Positions 17,204 to 26,334 are shown, counted from the first letter of the stretch. The stretch: 33,367 nucleotides of DNA from Frigoribacterium sp. Leaf8 (GCF_001421165.1 NZ_LMKB01000007.1:21470-54836); one strand, 5' to 3'. Notes: generated by a model from the letters alone, not told the origin. Numbers and translations are program-made.

Positions 17204-19135
17204 CTAGAGCTGCACGCCGTCCTGCACGGACGCCGCGCGGTGGCGGCGACGCAGCACGAGGGCCGCACCGGTGCCGGCCAGCATCAGCGCGAGCAGCAGG
17301 GCGGGCAGGGCGTCGGAGCCGGTGAACGCGAGGGGGCCGCTTCCGTTGCCGGCCGTCCCCGCGCCTCCTGCGCTCGAGCCGTCAGCGGGGACCGCCGCGG
17401 GCGGGGTCGTCGGAGCCGGGGTGACGGCGCCTTCGACGACGGCGACGGTCGTCGCCAGCGTCGTGCCGCTCTGCGTGCCGGTCAGCGTGATCGTGTAGCT
17501 GCCGGGCTCGGTGGGGGCGGTGACCGTGTAGGTCGCGACGCCGTCGATCACGTCGGCGATGCCGAGGTCGGTCACCGTGCCGTCGACGTCGAGCGTGCCC
17601 GTGACCTGGCGGTCGCCGGCGAGGCCGGCGGTGCTGACCGGGAACTCGGCGCCGGGGGCGACCTCGGTCGGAGCCGAGATCGTCGCGTCGGTGCTGAGGC
17701 CGTCGAGGTCGCGGTCGAGCTGCAGGGCGTTGACGATGGTGAAGAAGTTGTCGGTCTGGTCGATCAGGCCGACGACGTTCGCGGCACCGGGGCCGTAACC
17801 CGCGACGCGCAACTGCGTGCCGGTGTGCTGCTGCGACCCGCCCGCCGCGGCGGTGCCGTAGGCGATCTTCATCGTGGTGCCGTCGACCGTCGTCAGCGCG
17901 GTGCTGAGCGTGGCGGGCGGCGTCGAGTCGACGATCTGGCTGGTGTGCGCGTGGTCCGCCGTGACGATGACCATCGTGTTGCCGTCGGCCTTCGCGAAGG
18001 CGAGGGCGGACTGGACGGCCTCGTCGAGGTCGAGGACCTCACCGATCTGACCGCAGGCGTCGGCGCTGTGGTCGCGCTTGTCGATCGAGGCACCCTCGAC
18101 CTGCAGGAAGAAGCCCTGGTCACCGGTGTCGAGCAGGTCGATCGACTTCTCGGTCAGCGACTGCAGCGAGAGGCCGGTGGACAGGCGGGCCGGGTTCGGC
18201 AGGCAGGTCTGCGGGGCCAGGTCGGCCCCGCCGACGGTCGCCGTGGTGGCGGCGTACCGGGTCGGGAAGTTGCCGTCGGTGAAGGTGCCGAGCACGGGCT
18301 GCGCCTGGTCGGCGGTCGTCAGGGCGTCGAGGCCGGCCGCGTCGCGCACGACCTGGTAGCCACGGTCCTGCGCCTGGGCGAACAGGGTGTCGCCCTGCCA
18401 CTGACCGGCACGGGCGGACTGGCCGAACGAGGTCGCGCCTCCGCCGAGGGTCAGGTCGGCACGGGTGCCGATGATCTGCTCGCTGATCGAGCCGAGGCCG
18501 CCCTGGTCGAGCGCGTCGGCGCCGCACTGGGTGACGCTGTCGGGGCCGTAGCAGCTGCGGGCGGCGACGTGCGCGGCCTGCACGGCCGGGGTGGCGTCCT
18601 GCAGCTCGGCGGTCGAGACGTTGCCGGTCTTCTTGCCGTTGGCCTTGGCGATCTCGAGCAGGGTGTCCTGCGGGACGCCGTCGACGTCGACCGAGATGGC
18701 GTTGTCGTAGGTCTTGGTGCCGGTGGCCCAGGCGGAGCCGGTCGCGGCGGAGTCCGGCACGTAGTCGGGCTTGCCCTTGTTCGCGCCGTCCCGGTAGACC
18801 GAGTACGTCGTGTACTGGCCGGTCAGGGGCAGGGCGTCGATGCCGGGCAGCGTTCCGCCGGCGCCGAAGGCGTAGTTGCGCGCCGACGTGATCTCGCTGT
18901 CGCCCATGCCGTCGCCGATCAGCAGGATGACGTTCTTGGCGGGGCCGGCCTCCACCGAGTCGAGCAGCAGCTGCGTGCTGTCGTCGATGCTGCGGGCGGC
19001 ACCACCGTTCTGGGCGACGTTCGCGGGGGTGGCCGCGAACGCGGCGACGGGGCTGAGGGCGAGGGCGGCGGCGGCCGTCGCGACGACCCCCGTCGTCAGG
19101 GCCGCACGCCGGCGGTTCGGGGTGTTCTTCGACAC
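17204..19135 (-). CDS. phoA: Secreted, wall-anchored alkaline phosphatase (PhoA type)
   Basis: A 643-aa exported phosphomonoesterase of the E. coli PhoA class. The signal peptide has NRRRAA followed by a hydrophobic stretch and cleavage near AFA-34; the twin arginines allow Tat export. Metal and catalytic motifs: GDGMGDSEI (74-82), the nucleophile serine S129 in [39 protein letters not shown] and QHTGTQLRV. Unlike PhoA of enterobacteria it continues with an Ig-like beta domain (about 480-575), an Ala/Gly/Ser linker and LAFTG (602-606) with a hydrophobic helix and RRRHR, a sortase E-type anchor. GTG 19135 follows AGGAGCA. Upstream 11-nt GTTCAC repeats suggest PhoP control. Confidence 0.94.
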   Translation of the reverse strand: MSKNTPNRRRAALTTGVVATAAAALALSPVAAFAATPANVAQNGGAARSIDDSTQLLLDSVEAGPAKNVILLIGDGMGDSEITSARNYAFGAGGTLPGIDALPLTGQYTTYSVYRDGANKGKPDYVPDSAATGSAWATGTKTYDNAISVDVDGVPQDTLLEIAKANGKKTGNVSTAELQDATPAVQAAHVAARSCYGPDSVTQCGADALDQGGLGSISEQIIGTRADLTLGGGATSFGQSARAGQWQGDTLFAQAQDRGYQVVRDAAGLDALTTADQAQPVLGTFTDGNFPTRYAATTATVGGADLAPQTCLPNPARLSTGLSLQSLTEKSIDLLDTGDQGFFLQVEGASIDKRDHSADACGQIGEVLDLDEAVQSALAFAKADGNTMVIVTADHAHTSQIVDSTPPATLSTALTTVDGTTMKIAYGTAAAGGSQQHTGTQLRVAGYGPGAANVVGLIDQTDNFFTIVNALQLDRDLDGLSTDATISAPTEVAPGAEFPVSTAGLAGDRQVTGTLDVDGTVTDLGIADVIDGVATYTVTAPTEPGSYTITLTGTQSGTTLATTVAVVEGAVTPAPTTPPAAVPADGSSAGGAGTAGNGSGPLAFTGSDALPALLLALMLAGTGAALVLRRRHRAASVQDGVQL

Positions 19136-19225
19136 GGTTCTGCTCCTGTGATCGTGATCGTGATCCGGTCGCCACGCGACGGAGTCGCCGCGGGGCGGGG
19201 ACCAGCAGACTCCTGCCGGGTGGCC
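19136..19225 (-). other. phoA leader with tandem GATCAC units
   Basis: Between the PHO-box-like repeats and the phoA start codon. Immediately before the ribosome site AGGAGCA, the minus strand carries three direct GATCAC units. I do not see a clear -10 box in the stretch. Confidence 0.35.
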
Positions 19226-19258
19226 GCCACGTGAACGAGGCCGTGCGCGCGGGTGAAC
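19226..19258 (-). promoter_or_regulatory. PHO-box-like direct repeats upstream of phoA
   Basis: On the minus strand three consecutive 11-nt blocks read GTTCACCCGCG (19258-19248), CGCACGGCCTC (degenerate) and GTTCACGTGGC (19236-19226). The 11-nt period and GTTCACC core are those of PhoP-binding PHO boxes described in Streptomyces. The site lies 91-123 bp before the phoA start codon. Binding is inferred. Confidence 0.6.
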
Positions 19259-19391
19259 ACCCTCGGACGGGGGTCGCCCGCTCGGCTGGCACGCCCCGCC
19301 GCCCCGCCCAGCCGGCCCGCCGCGCTACCCCGCCCCGATGCCCTGCTCAGCCGACCCGTCCCGCTCAGCCGATCCGCGCTGCCCTGCCTGC

Positions 19392-22388
19392 TCAGCCGGC
19401 CGTCGAGCGGAGCACCGACGACCCGTCGGGGCGACGGCGCACCTCGACCCGGTCGGCGATGCGCTGCTTGAGCTCGTCGACGTGGCTGACGATGCCGATC
19501 ACCCGCCCCGAGGCACTCAGGCGACCGAGCTCGCTCATGACGGCGTCGAGGGTCTCGGGGTCGAGCGAGCCGAACCCCTCGTCGACGAACAGGGTGCCGA
19601 GCTCGAGCCCGCCGGCCTCGGCCTGCACGACGTCGGCGAGGCCGAGGGCGAGGCTGAGCGAGGCGTAGAAGGTCTCACCGCCCGAGAAGCTGCCGGGGTC
19701 GCGGGTGGTGTCGGTGGTCGCGTCCCGGATGACGAGCGAGAGCCCCGTCTTGCGCGAGCGCGACCCGACCTCGCGCTCGTCGGACGAGGCGAGCTCGTAC
19801 CGCCCGCTCGACATGACCGACAGCCGGACGTTCGCCGCCGCCACGACCTCGTCGAACCGGCGCAGCAGCACGTAGGTGCCGAGCGTCACGCCCTTGACGT
19901 TCTCGCCGGTCGAGGCGCTGGCGAGGTTCGCCATGCGCACCACCGCCCGGGCGTGCTCGACGGCGGCGTCGGCCGCGGCGGTCACGGCCTCGAGGGCGGC
20001 CAGGGCCTGGCGCGACCGCTCGGCCCGGTCGCCGGTGCGCGTCGCGCGGTCGGTGACCTCGTCGAGCTCGGCCTCGACCCGGTCGAGGGCCTCGACGGCC
20101 GACGGGACGTCCGCCACCTCGTCGCCGGCCAGCACCGCGACCTCGGGCTCGACCAGCCCGGCCGCGACGATCGCCCGTTCGCGTTCGTGGGCCGAGACCC
20201 GCGCCTCGAGCGCGGCGAGGTCGCCTGCCTCGAGGGCGGCGTCGGCGACCTGGTCGACGTCGTCGAACCCGCTGCGCCCGAGCGCGGCGGCGAGCTCGGC
20301 ACGACGACCGGTCGCCGCGTCGGACGCCACCGTCGCGGCGTCGAGGAGGGTCAGGAGGCGCGTGTCGCGTTCGACCCCGTCACCGACCGCTGCGGTGAGC
20401 TCGGCGATGGTCGGGGCCCGACCGTCGAGCAGTCGCGCGATCTCGGCCTCGTCGTCGAGCAGGGCCCGCCGGTCGGCGGCCACGCGCTCCCGGCCGGTGG
20501 CGGCTCGCTCGCGGAGGTCGTCCCGCTCGGCCCGCAGCTCGTCGACCTCGCGGTCGTGGGCCACGAGCGCCGCCTCGGATGCCGCGAGGGCGGTACGGGC
20601 CCGGGTGGCCTCGGCCACGCGCAGGGCGAGCCGGGCCAGGTCGGACTCGACGTCGTCGCGGGTCAGGTCGCCCAGGGCGCGGCGGGCCTCCGCGGCCCGC
20701 CCCTCGGCGGTCGCGTGCCGTGCGGCGGACTCGCGCTGACGGGCCTCGGCCGCTCGGGACGTCCGCGACGCGGCCTCGACCTGGTCGTCGGTGGGGTGCT
20801 CGGTGCCGGGAGCCGCCGGGGCCGGATGCTCTCGCGAGCCGCACACGGGGCACGGGTCGCCGACGACCAGAGCCGCGGCCAGGTGACCCGCCATGCCCTC
20901 GATCTGCCGACGGCGGAGGCCCGCCTCGTCGTCGAGGGCCCGCAGTGCCGCCGCCGAGGCGTCGGCCAGTCGTGCGGACGCCGCGTCGACGGCCCGGCCG
21001 AGGGCGTCGAGGTCGTCGAGGTCACGCAGGCGGAGCCGCGCCTCGGCCGTCGCCTGCTCGGCGGCGACGAGGTCGGTCGAGGCGTCGGCCAGGGCGTCGC
21101 GCTCGACGACGAGCGACGCCCGCACGGCGGGGGCCGCGACGAGGTGCGCGTCGAGCTCCCGGCGCCGCTCGTCGGCATCCACCAGGGACTGCTCGGCCGC
21201 CTCGAGGGCGGTGCGGCGACCGGGCAGGGCCTTCTCGGTCCGGGCCGCCTCGGTCAGGAGGGCGAGTTCCGACAGTCGGGCGTCGCGACGGGCGGCGACG
21301 TCGGCTCGGAGCGGGGCCTCGCCGTTCGCCGCGGTCGTCTCGCCGTCCGCGACGACCCCGGCGGCCTCGGCCAGGCGTGACGCCGCATCACGCTCGGCCT
21401 CGGTCGCCCGCGTGACCGCGGCGAGGGCGTCGGTCACGGTCGCGGCCCGGGTCGCCGCGGCGACACGCGAGCGGACCGTGGCGATCTCGCCGTCGCCCTC
21501 GTCGAGGCGCGTCCGCCGGACGGTCAGGTCGGCTCGTCGGTCGAGTGCCGCCCCCAGCGCCCGCACGCGATCGAGGGACCGTCGTGCCGCGTCTCGGGCC
21601 TCGACCACCCGTGACCGCTGAGCCGACGCGGCGACGGCCTGGGCCTCGAGGTCACCGAGCAGGGCGACCCCGCCGTCGGCGGCCAGCCCCTCGTCGAGGG
21701 CCTCGGCCTCGAGGCCGCTCGCCTCGAGCAGTCTGGCTCGCGCCAGCTCGATGTCGCGGTCGGCGGCGGCCACGGCGGCGTTCGCGACCTTCCGCCGGTC
21801 GACGAGCTCGGCCGTGGTGCGCTCGTAGATCTCGGTGCCGAAGAGCGACTGCAGGACCTCTTTGCGCTTCTCGCCGGTCGAGCGGAGGAAGGCGGCGAAC
21901 TCGCCCTGGGGCAGGACGACGGTCTGCACGAACTGCTGGCGCGTGAGCCCGAGGATGCGCGAGACCTCGGCGCCGGCCTCTTGCGTGCTGATCGAGACGA
22001 TCTCGCCGTCGACGGCGTCGGGCGACGAGAGGCGCCACAGCTTGGCGGTCGCGTTCGCCGGCGTCGTGCCCGTGCCGCGTGCCTTCGGGCGGCGGTACGC
22101 GGGCGTGCGTCGGATGCGGTGCACGCCCGCGCCGTTCTCGAAGACGAGCTCGACGAAGGGCTCGACGTCGGGGGCGGCGTGGTGGCTGCGCAGGCGGTCG
22201 GGCGTCGAGGCCGAACCGGCGAGCCCGCCGTAGAGGGCGAAGACGATCGCGTCGATGATGGTCGACTTGCCCGAACCCGTCGGGCCCTCGAGCAGGAAGG
22301 TGCCCGAGGCGCCGAGCGCGGCGAAGTCGATGCTGTGCTCGCCCGCGTAGGGCCCGATGGCCCTCAGGGTCAGCCGGTGGAGGTTCAT
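19392..22388 (-). CDS. sbcC: Exonuclease subunit SbcC (Rad50-like SMC ATPase)
   Basis: A 998-aa ATPase subunit of the SbcCD nuclease, which cuts hairpins and blocked DNA ends. Walker A is GPTGSGKS (35-42); the VLPQGEFAAFLR segment is typical. Long Ala/Arg/Glu-rich coiled coils flank the zinc hook CPVC (513-516), followed by GSREHP. The ABC signature SFSGGETF (near 900), Walker B LFVDEGFGSLD and the ISHVDEL-like IVSHVDELKQRI close the C-terminal half. Its ATG overlaps the sbcD stop by four bases (22385-22388), so translation is coupled. The frame stays open far upstream on the minus strand, but that part is antisense to sbcD's neighbours and is not coding. Confidence 0.95.
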   Translation of the reverse strand: MNLHRLTLRAIGPYAGEHSIDFAALGASGTFLLEGPTGSGKSTIIDAIVFALYGGLAGSASTPDRLRSHHAAPDVEPFVELVFENGAGVHRIRRTPAYRRPKARGTGTTPANATAKLWRLSSPDAVDGEIVSISTQEAGAEVSRILGLTRQQFVQTVVLPQGEFAAFLRSTGEKRKEVLQSLFGTEIYERTTAELVDRRKVANAAVAAADRDIELARARLLEASGLEAEALDEGLAADGGVALLGDLEAQAVAASAQRSRVVEARDAARRSLDRVRALGAALDRRADLTVRRTRLDEGDGEIATVRSRVAAATRAATVTDALAAVTRATEAERDAASRLAEAAGVVADGETTAANGEAPLRADVAARRDARLSELALLTEAARTEKALPGRRTALEAAEQSLVDADERRRELDAHLVAAPAVRASLVVERDALADASTDLVAAEQATAEARLRLRDLDDLDALGRAVDAASARLADASAAALRALDDEAGLRRRQIEGMAGHLAAALVVGDPCPVCGSREHPAPAAPGTEHPTDDQVEAASRTSRAAEARQRESAARHATAEGRAAEARRALGDLTRDDVESDLARLALRVAEATRARTALAASEAALVAHDREVDELRAERDDLRERAATGRERVAADRRALLDDEAEIARLLDGRAPTIAELTAAVGDGVERDTRLLTLLDAATVASDAATGRRAELAAALGRSGFDDVDQVADAALEAGDLAALEARVSAHERERAIVAAGLVEPEVAVLAGDEVADVPSAVEALDRVEAELDEVTDRATRTGDRAERSRQALAALEAVTAAADAAVEHARAVVRMANLASASTGENVKGVTLGTYVLLRRFDEVVAAANVRLSVMSSGRYELASSDEREVGSRSRKTGLSLVIRDATTDTTRDPGSFSGGETFYASLSLALGLADVVQAEAGGLELGTLFVDEGFGSLDPETLDAVMSELGRLSASGRVIGIVSHVDELKQRIADRVEVRRRPDGSSVLRSTAG

Positions 22389-23581
22389 TCGCCGACCTCG
22401 CTCGCGAGTGCGGCCTCGTAGGCGCCGCGCACCACGGCGAGCTCGGTCTCGCTCGCCGCCCCGCCCGAGGCGAAGGCGACGAACTCGGCCGCCACCTCGA
22501 TCGGGTCGGACTCGGCCGTCACGGCGGCCAGCGCCGAGGCCTCGACCGCTCCGACGGGCGTGTGGTGGATCGCGAGGGCGTGCGGGAAGTGCTCGGCCAC
22601 CCGCGTGTAGAGCCGTTCGGGGTGCACCGGATCGGTGACGAAGACCCGGAGCCAGGCGTCGCGCAGGTCGTCGTGGCGCCCGTCGAGCAGGGCGTCGAGG
22701 GAGTCGGTCACCTCGGCCAGTCGTCGCGGGACGGGAGCCGGGACGAGCTCGACCGAGACCGAGCCGTCGGCGGCCAGCTCGAGGATCGTGGACGACTTGA
22801 CCTGGTTCCGCTCGCCGAACGAGAAGGCCAGGGGCGAACCCGAGTAGCGCAGGCGACCGGACGGGCCGACGCGCTGGGCACCGTGCAGGTGGCCGAGGGC
22901 GACGTAGTCGACGCCCTCGAACGCGGCCGACGGCACGGAGTCGACGCCGCCCACCCGGATGTCGCGCTCGCTCTCGCTGCGCTCGGGCGTCGGGGCGCCG
23001 TCGGGCTCGCGGTCGGCTGCGGGCCCCGCCACGACGAACGCGTGCGCCACCACGACCGACCGGGTGCCGGGTCGCCCGGCGAGGTCGTCGCGCACCCGCT
23101 GCATCGCCGCACCCACGACGGCCGCGTGCGACCGGGGCAACGGCTCGTCGGCTCCCGCCGGTGCCAGGGACCTGCGGACGCTGTCGGGGTCGAGGTAGGG
23201 CAGCCCGTAGAAGGCGACCGGCCCCTCCGGGCCGTCGACGACGACGGGCTCGTCGAGCAGGTCGACCGACGCCCGCAGGTGCAGGCCCGGGCGCATCAGC
23301 TCGGCCGCGAACCCCAGACGCACCGCCGAGTCGTGGTTGCCCGGCGTGACGATCACGGTGGCGTGCTCGGTCAGGCCCGCGAGGGCCCGGCCGAGGAGGC
23401 GCACGCTGGGCACCGCGGGGACGGCCCGGTCGTACACGTCGCCCGCGACCACCACGACGTCGATCGACCGTTCGACCACGAGCCCCACCAGGTGGTCGAC
23501 GAAGGCCTGCTGAGGCTCGTGCAGGTCGACCCCGTGCAGCGTGCGCCCCAGGTGCCAGTCGCTGGTGTGCAGGATGCGCAC
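22385..23581 (-). CDS. sbcD: Exonuclease subunit SbcD (Mre11-like)
   Basis: A 398-aa metallophosphoesterase nuclease subunit that partners SbcC. Phosphoesterase motifs: HTSDWHLG (5-12; D8, H10), VAGDVYDRA, TPGNHDS, a histidine in VVAHAF, and LGHLHGAQ. The C-terminal capping domain is of normal length. GTG 23581 is preceded by GAGGGG; it places the first beta strand directly at the N-terminus as in the family. It overlaps sbcC by four bases. Upstream lie three dispersed-decamer copies rather than an obvious promoter. Confidence 0.95.
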   Translation of the reverse strand: MRILHTSDWHLGRTLHGVDLHEPQQAFVDHLVGLVVERSIDVVVVAGDVYDRAVPAVPSVRLLGRALAGLTEHATVIVTPGNHDSAVRLGFAAELMRPGLHLRASVDLLDEPVVVDGPEGPVAFYGLPYLDPDSVRRSLAPAGADEPLPRSHAAVVGAAMQRVRDDLAGRPGTRSVVVAHAFVVAGPAADREPDGAPTPERSESERDIRVGGVDSVPSAAFEGVDYVALGHLHGAQRVGPSGRLRYSGSPLAFSFGERNQVKSSTILELAADGSVSVELVPAPVPRRLAEVTDSLDALLDGRHDDLRDAWLRVFVTDPVHPERLYTRVAEHFPHALAIHHTPVGAVEASALAAVTAESDPIEVAAEFVAFASGGAASETELAVVRGAYEAALASEVGE

Positions 23582-23671
23582 GGGGCCCCTCTCGTGGATG
23601 TCGCGGTCGGTGCGGCAACGGGTGCCGGAGTCGGTGCCCCCGACTGTATCGGGGGCCTCCGACAGAGCCGA

Positions 23672-23725
23672 CCGCGCCTCCCCGGGTCCGGCACCGCGCC
23701 TCCTCGGGTCCCGCGCCGCGCCTCC
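23672..23725. repeat. Three dispersed-decamer copies, 22 bp apart
   Basis: CCGCGCCTCC occurs at 23672-23681, 23694-23703 and 23716-23725, each exactly 22 bp from the next and in the same orientation. The middle copy belongs to the 16-mer form CCGGCACCGCGCCTCC (23688-23703). The group occupies the divergent gap between sbcD and the M20 peptidase gene. The 22-bp period is two helical turns. Confidence 0.85.
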
Positions 23726-23765
23726 CCACCGGTCGCCGCCTCGCCCACGGGAGTGAGATGGTCAG

Positions 23766-24977
23766 ATGCCCGCACACCGTGGCGGGCCCGACGAGAGCGA
23801 GACCGTGAGCCACGACGCCCTGCAGCCCGACCAGGTCACCGCCCTCCGTCGCGAGGTCGAGGCCCGCCTCGACGCGATGGTGGCCGACCTGACGACCTAC
23901 GCGAGCCTCGAGACGCCGTCCGACGACGTCGACCTGCTCGAGGCGGGGCTCCGCTGGATCGAGACCTGGCTCGGCGAGACCGTCGGCCCGCCGGCCGAGC
24001 GCCGCGTGCACGTCGTCGAGGGCTACGGCGACACGGTGACCCTCGACTACCCGTCGCCGTCGGGCTCGACCGAGTGGGTGTCGGCCCTGTGCCACTACGA
24101 CACGGTCTGGTCCGAGGGGACGCTGGCCGGGTGGCCCGTCACGGTCGAGGGCGACCGCATGACCGGCCCGGGCGTCTTCGACATGAAGTCCGGGCTGATC
24201 CAGCTCGGCAACGCCCTCGCGATCGGCGACCGCCTGGGGCTGCCCCGGCCGAACGTGCGCCTGCTGCTCAACGGCGACGAGGAGGTCGGCAGCATCGCCT
24301 CGCGGGAGGCGATCGAGCGCGAGGTCGGACGAGGAGGCGCGGTGTTCGTCTTCGAGTCGGCCGCCGACGGTGCCGTCAAGACCGCCCGCAAGGGCGTCGG
24401 CATCTTCGAGGTCGAGGCCTTCGGGGTCGAGGTGCACGCCGGCCTGCACCCGCGCTCGGGTGCGAGCGCCGTCGACGAGATCGCCCGCGTCGTCCTGGCC
24501 CTGCACGCGGCCGCCGACGTCGAGGCGGGCACCTCGCTGAACGTGGGAGTGCTGCAGGGCGGCACCCGCACCAACGTCAAGGCCGGCTACGCCCGCGCGA
24601 TGGTCGACGTGCGCGTCACCTCGTCGACCGAGGCCGAGCGCATCGAGCGGGTGTTCGCCGGGCTCGCGGCGCACGATCCGGCCGCGACGCTGAAGGTCAC
24701 CGGCGGCTGGAACCGCCCGCCGATGGAGCGCTCGGTCGCGACCGGCGCGCTGTACGAACGCGCCGCCCGGGTCGCCACCTCGCTCGGCTTCGAGTTGCGC
24801 GAGGTGTCGGTCGGCGGCGCCAGCGACGGCAACTTCGCCGCCGCGCTGGGCCTGGCCGTGCTCGACGGGGTCGGCGGCGTCGGCGGCGGAGCGCACGCCC
24901 GACACGAGTGGATCAGCGTGCACGGCATGGTCGAGCGCACCGAGTTCGTCAGCGCCCTGTTCGCCGACCTCGCCTAG
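23766..24977 (+). CDS. M20 family metallopeptidase (glutamate carboxypeptidase-like)
   Basis: A 403-aa dizinc exopeptidase or amidohydrolase of the M20A group, closest in layout to carboxypeptidase G2 and acetylornithine/succinyl-diaminopimelate enzymes. Metal ligands are seen in LCHYDTVW (H and D), GVFDMKSG (bridging D) and NGDEEVGS (catalytic and metal E). The dimerisation domain starts after FEVEAFGVEVHAG, and SVGGASDGNF and HARHEWI carry the last conserved residues. No signal peptide, so it is cytosolic. The ATG at 23766 has a weak GGAG upstream; GTG 23805, 13 codons later, is equally plausible. GRGGAV is encoded by a copy of the dispersed decamer at 24331-24340. Substrate unknown. Confidence 0.87.
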   Translation: MPAHRGGPDESETVSHDALQPDQVTALRREVEARLDAMVADLTTYASLETPSDDVDLLEAGLRWIETWLGETVGPPAERRVHVVEGYGDTVTLDYPSPSGSTEWVSALCHYDTVWSEGTLAGWPVTVEGDRMTGPGVFDMKSGLIQLGNALAIGDRLGLPRPNVRLLLNGDEEVGSIASREAIEREVGRGGAVFVFESAADGAVKTARKGVGIFEVEAFGVEVHAGLHPRSGASAVDEIARVVLALHAAADVEAGTSLNVGVLQGGTRTNVKAGYARAMVDVRVTSSTEAERIERVFAGLAAHDPAATLKVTGGWNRPPMERSVATGALYERAARVATSLGFELREVSVGGASDGNFAAALGLAVLDGVGGVGGGAHARHEWISVHGMVERTEFVSALFADLA

Positions 24978-25031
24978 TCCGCCCCAACCAACCCCACCGC
25001 ACCGCTTTGCCGTGCTTTGCACCGCTCTGCA

Positions 25032-25085
25032 CCGCCGAGTGGACACGACGCCGCCGCGCGACACGGCGCCTTGTCCACTCGGCGG
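25032..25085. repeat. 54-bp hairpin element, CCGCCGAGTGGACA family, copy 1
   Basis: Two 22-bp arms (25032-25053, 25064-25085) around a 10-nt loop, with two mismatched pairs. The outer 14 bp of each arm, CCGCCGAGTGGACA, are identical to copy 2 at 26259-26312. It lies between the convergent M20 peptidase and AbiEi-like genes, where it could also act as a terminator. Confidence 0.92.
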
Positions 25086-25128
25086 TTCGCTGCCGCGGCG
25101 CCGACGACGCTGTGCGAATAGCGCACCC

Positions 25129-26148
25129 TCACGACCACGACGCCGAGGTGCGGCCCGACCGCAGCGGCACCCCGCCACGGCGCACGATCGCCGCCAGCCG
25201 TCGCGGATCGAGCGCGTCGTCGATGTCACATCTCTCGATGCGTCGGACCCGCCCCGTGCCCAACAATCGAGCCTCGCGCTTCTTCTCACGGCGCACGACC
25301 TCGGCCGGGGACGAGCCCGCGAGCAAGCGAGGGTCCGAGTACTTGCCGAAACCGTCGAACTCGAGCACGAACCCGAACTCTTCGAAGAAGAAGTCGCATC
25401 GTCCGACGAATCCCCGGGCGTCGAAGAACTCCTCTTGCAGGATCGGCTGAGGCGCACCGAGCCGATGCAACGCGACCCGCACGAGCGACTCCCCGCCGTT
25501 CTCGGACAGGGGCGTGGCGAACGAGATCGCTCGCCCGAGTGCCAGCTCACCCCGCCGTCCGACCACGCCGTCGGCCATCGCCCCGAACCGGAGCCGGAAC
25601 TCGTCACGCAGATCGTCGACTCGGGTGCGCATCTCGGCGGCCCTCGGAAGCCGACTCTCGACCAAGAGCCGACGACGCATCACGCCGTCGAGACAGAGGA
25701 CGCCGTCGTCGAACCCGGATGACCTCGCGACGTCGAAGGCGGTGCGCAGCTCACTCGTGACCAGCAGGTCGCCCACCGACTCGATCTCGTCGTCCTCGAG
25801 ACCGGCCCCGTGCTTGACGAGGACCGGCGTGCACTGGGTCGAGGCCCGACGTCGGTCGATCACGTGCACCCGGCGCGGGTCGCCCTGGACGCTCGGCAGC
25901 CCGTGCACGGCGACGGCCGAGCCGTGGGACACGACGCAGTCGGCGGGGAGCGCGGACACGGCGGCCCGCACCCGGACGACGTGGCGACGCCAGGGCCTCA
26001 GTCGGCCCCAGTCCTCCGTCGCCACGTAGACGCCCCGTTGGACGCGCACGAGACGTCCCGCGGCGGCGTCGCGTCGCAGGGCGCGCGCCTCACGGGACTG
26101 CGCACCCGGCGTGGCGGAGAAGATCAGATCGGGGAGGTCGTCGTCCAT
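25129..26148 (-). CDS. AbiEi antitoxin-like protein with C-terminal PD-(D/E)XK (DUF559/Vsr-like) domain
   Basis: A 339-aa protein. The N-terminal 90 residues look like the AbiEi winged-helix region (RLVRVQRGVYVATEDW, then ADCVVSHGSAVAVHGLP), and the C-terminus like a Vsr/DUF559-type nuclease fold: E220, D252 in GRCDFFFEE, E263-F-D265 and K269 in VLEFDGFGKY. Such proteins are common in actinobacteria, often as orphans. No AbiEii nucleotidyltransferase toxin lies next to it, so a toxin-antitoxin role is not supported here. ATG 26148 is chosen; the longer frame upstream reads through a palindrome. Stretches around 25320-25440 are about 57-60% GC, lower than the surrounding genes. Two 54-bp hairpins bracket it. 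Transfer is suspected. Confidence 0.75.
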   Translation of the reverse strand: MDDDLPDLIFSATPGAQSREARALRRDAAAGRLVRVQRGVYVATEDWGRLRPWRRHVVRVRAAVSALPADCVVSHGSAVAVHGLPSVQGDPRRVHVIDRRRASTQCTPVLVKHGAGLEDDEIESVGDLLVTSELRTAFDVARSSGFDDGVLCLDGVMRRRLLVESRLPRAAEMRTRVDDLRDEFRLRFGAMADGVVGRRGELALGRAISFATPLSENGGESLVRVALHRLGAPQPILQEEFFDARGFVGRCDFFFEEFGFVLEFDGFGKYSDPRLLAGSSPAEVVRREKKREARLLGTGRVRRIERCDIDDALDPRRLAAIVRRGGVPLRSGRTSASWS

Positions 26149-26258
26149 CCCTCGATGCTCGCCCGTCGATCGGACCCGGCCGCGCCTCCAGAACTTCGCT
26201 GTGGACGACCGCCCGCCCACCGCGTCATGTCGACGAGACGACCTATGCGCACCGAGAA

Positions 26259-26312
26259 CCGCCGAGTGGACAGCGCGCCGCCGCATGACGCGGCGCGCTG
26301 TCCACTCGGCGG
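26259..26312. repeat. 54-bp hairpin element, CCGCCGAGTGGACA family, copy 2
   Basis: Two perfect 22-bp arms (26259-26280, 26291-26312) around the loop CCGCATGACG. Same length, arm length and loop length as copy 1. It lies 22 bp past the prpB stop and about 110 bp upstream of the AbiEi-like start. Confidence 0.93.
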
Positions 26313-26334
26313 CGTCCAGCACCGGCGCCCGACC

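Noticed and set aside
22562-25450. Long plus-strand open frame across sbcD and the peptidase
   Set aside because: Opposite or out of phase with both recognisable genes; composition is typical of a shadow.
22389-25607. Upstream continuation of the sbcC frame on the minus strand
   Set aside because: The frame is open but antisense to the M20 peptidase and out of frame over sbcD. SbcC starts at 22388 with a conserved N-terminus and overlaps the sbcD stop.
25129-26148. Complete AbiE-type toxin-antitoxin system
   Set aside because: No nucleotidyltransferase toxin gene adjoins the AbiEi-like gene; the neighbours are a peptidase and prpB.
25032-26312. CRISPR-like repeats
   Set aside because: Only two hairpins more than 1 kb apart with a gene between them; there are no regularly spaced repeats, spacers or cas genes.
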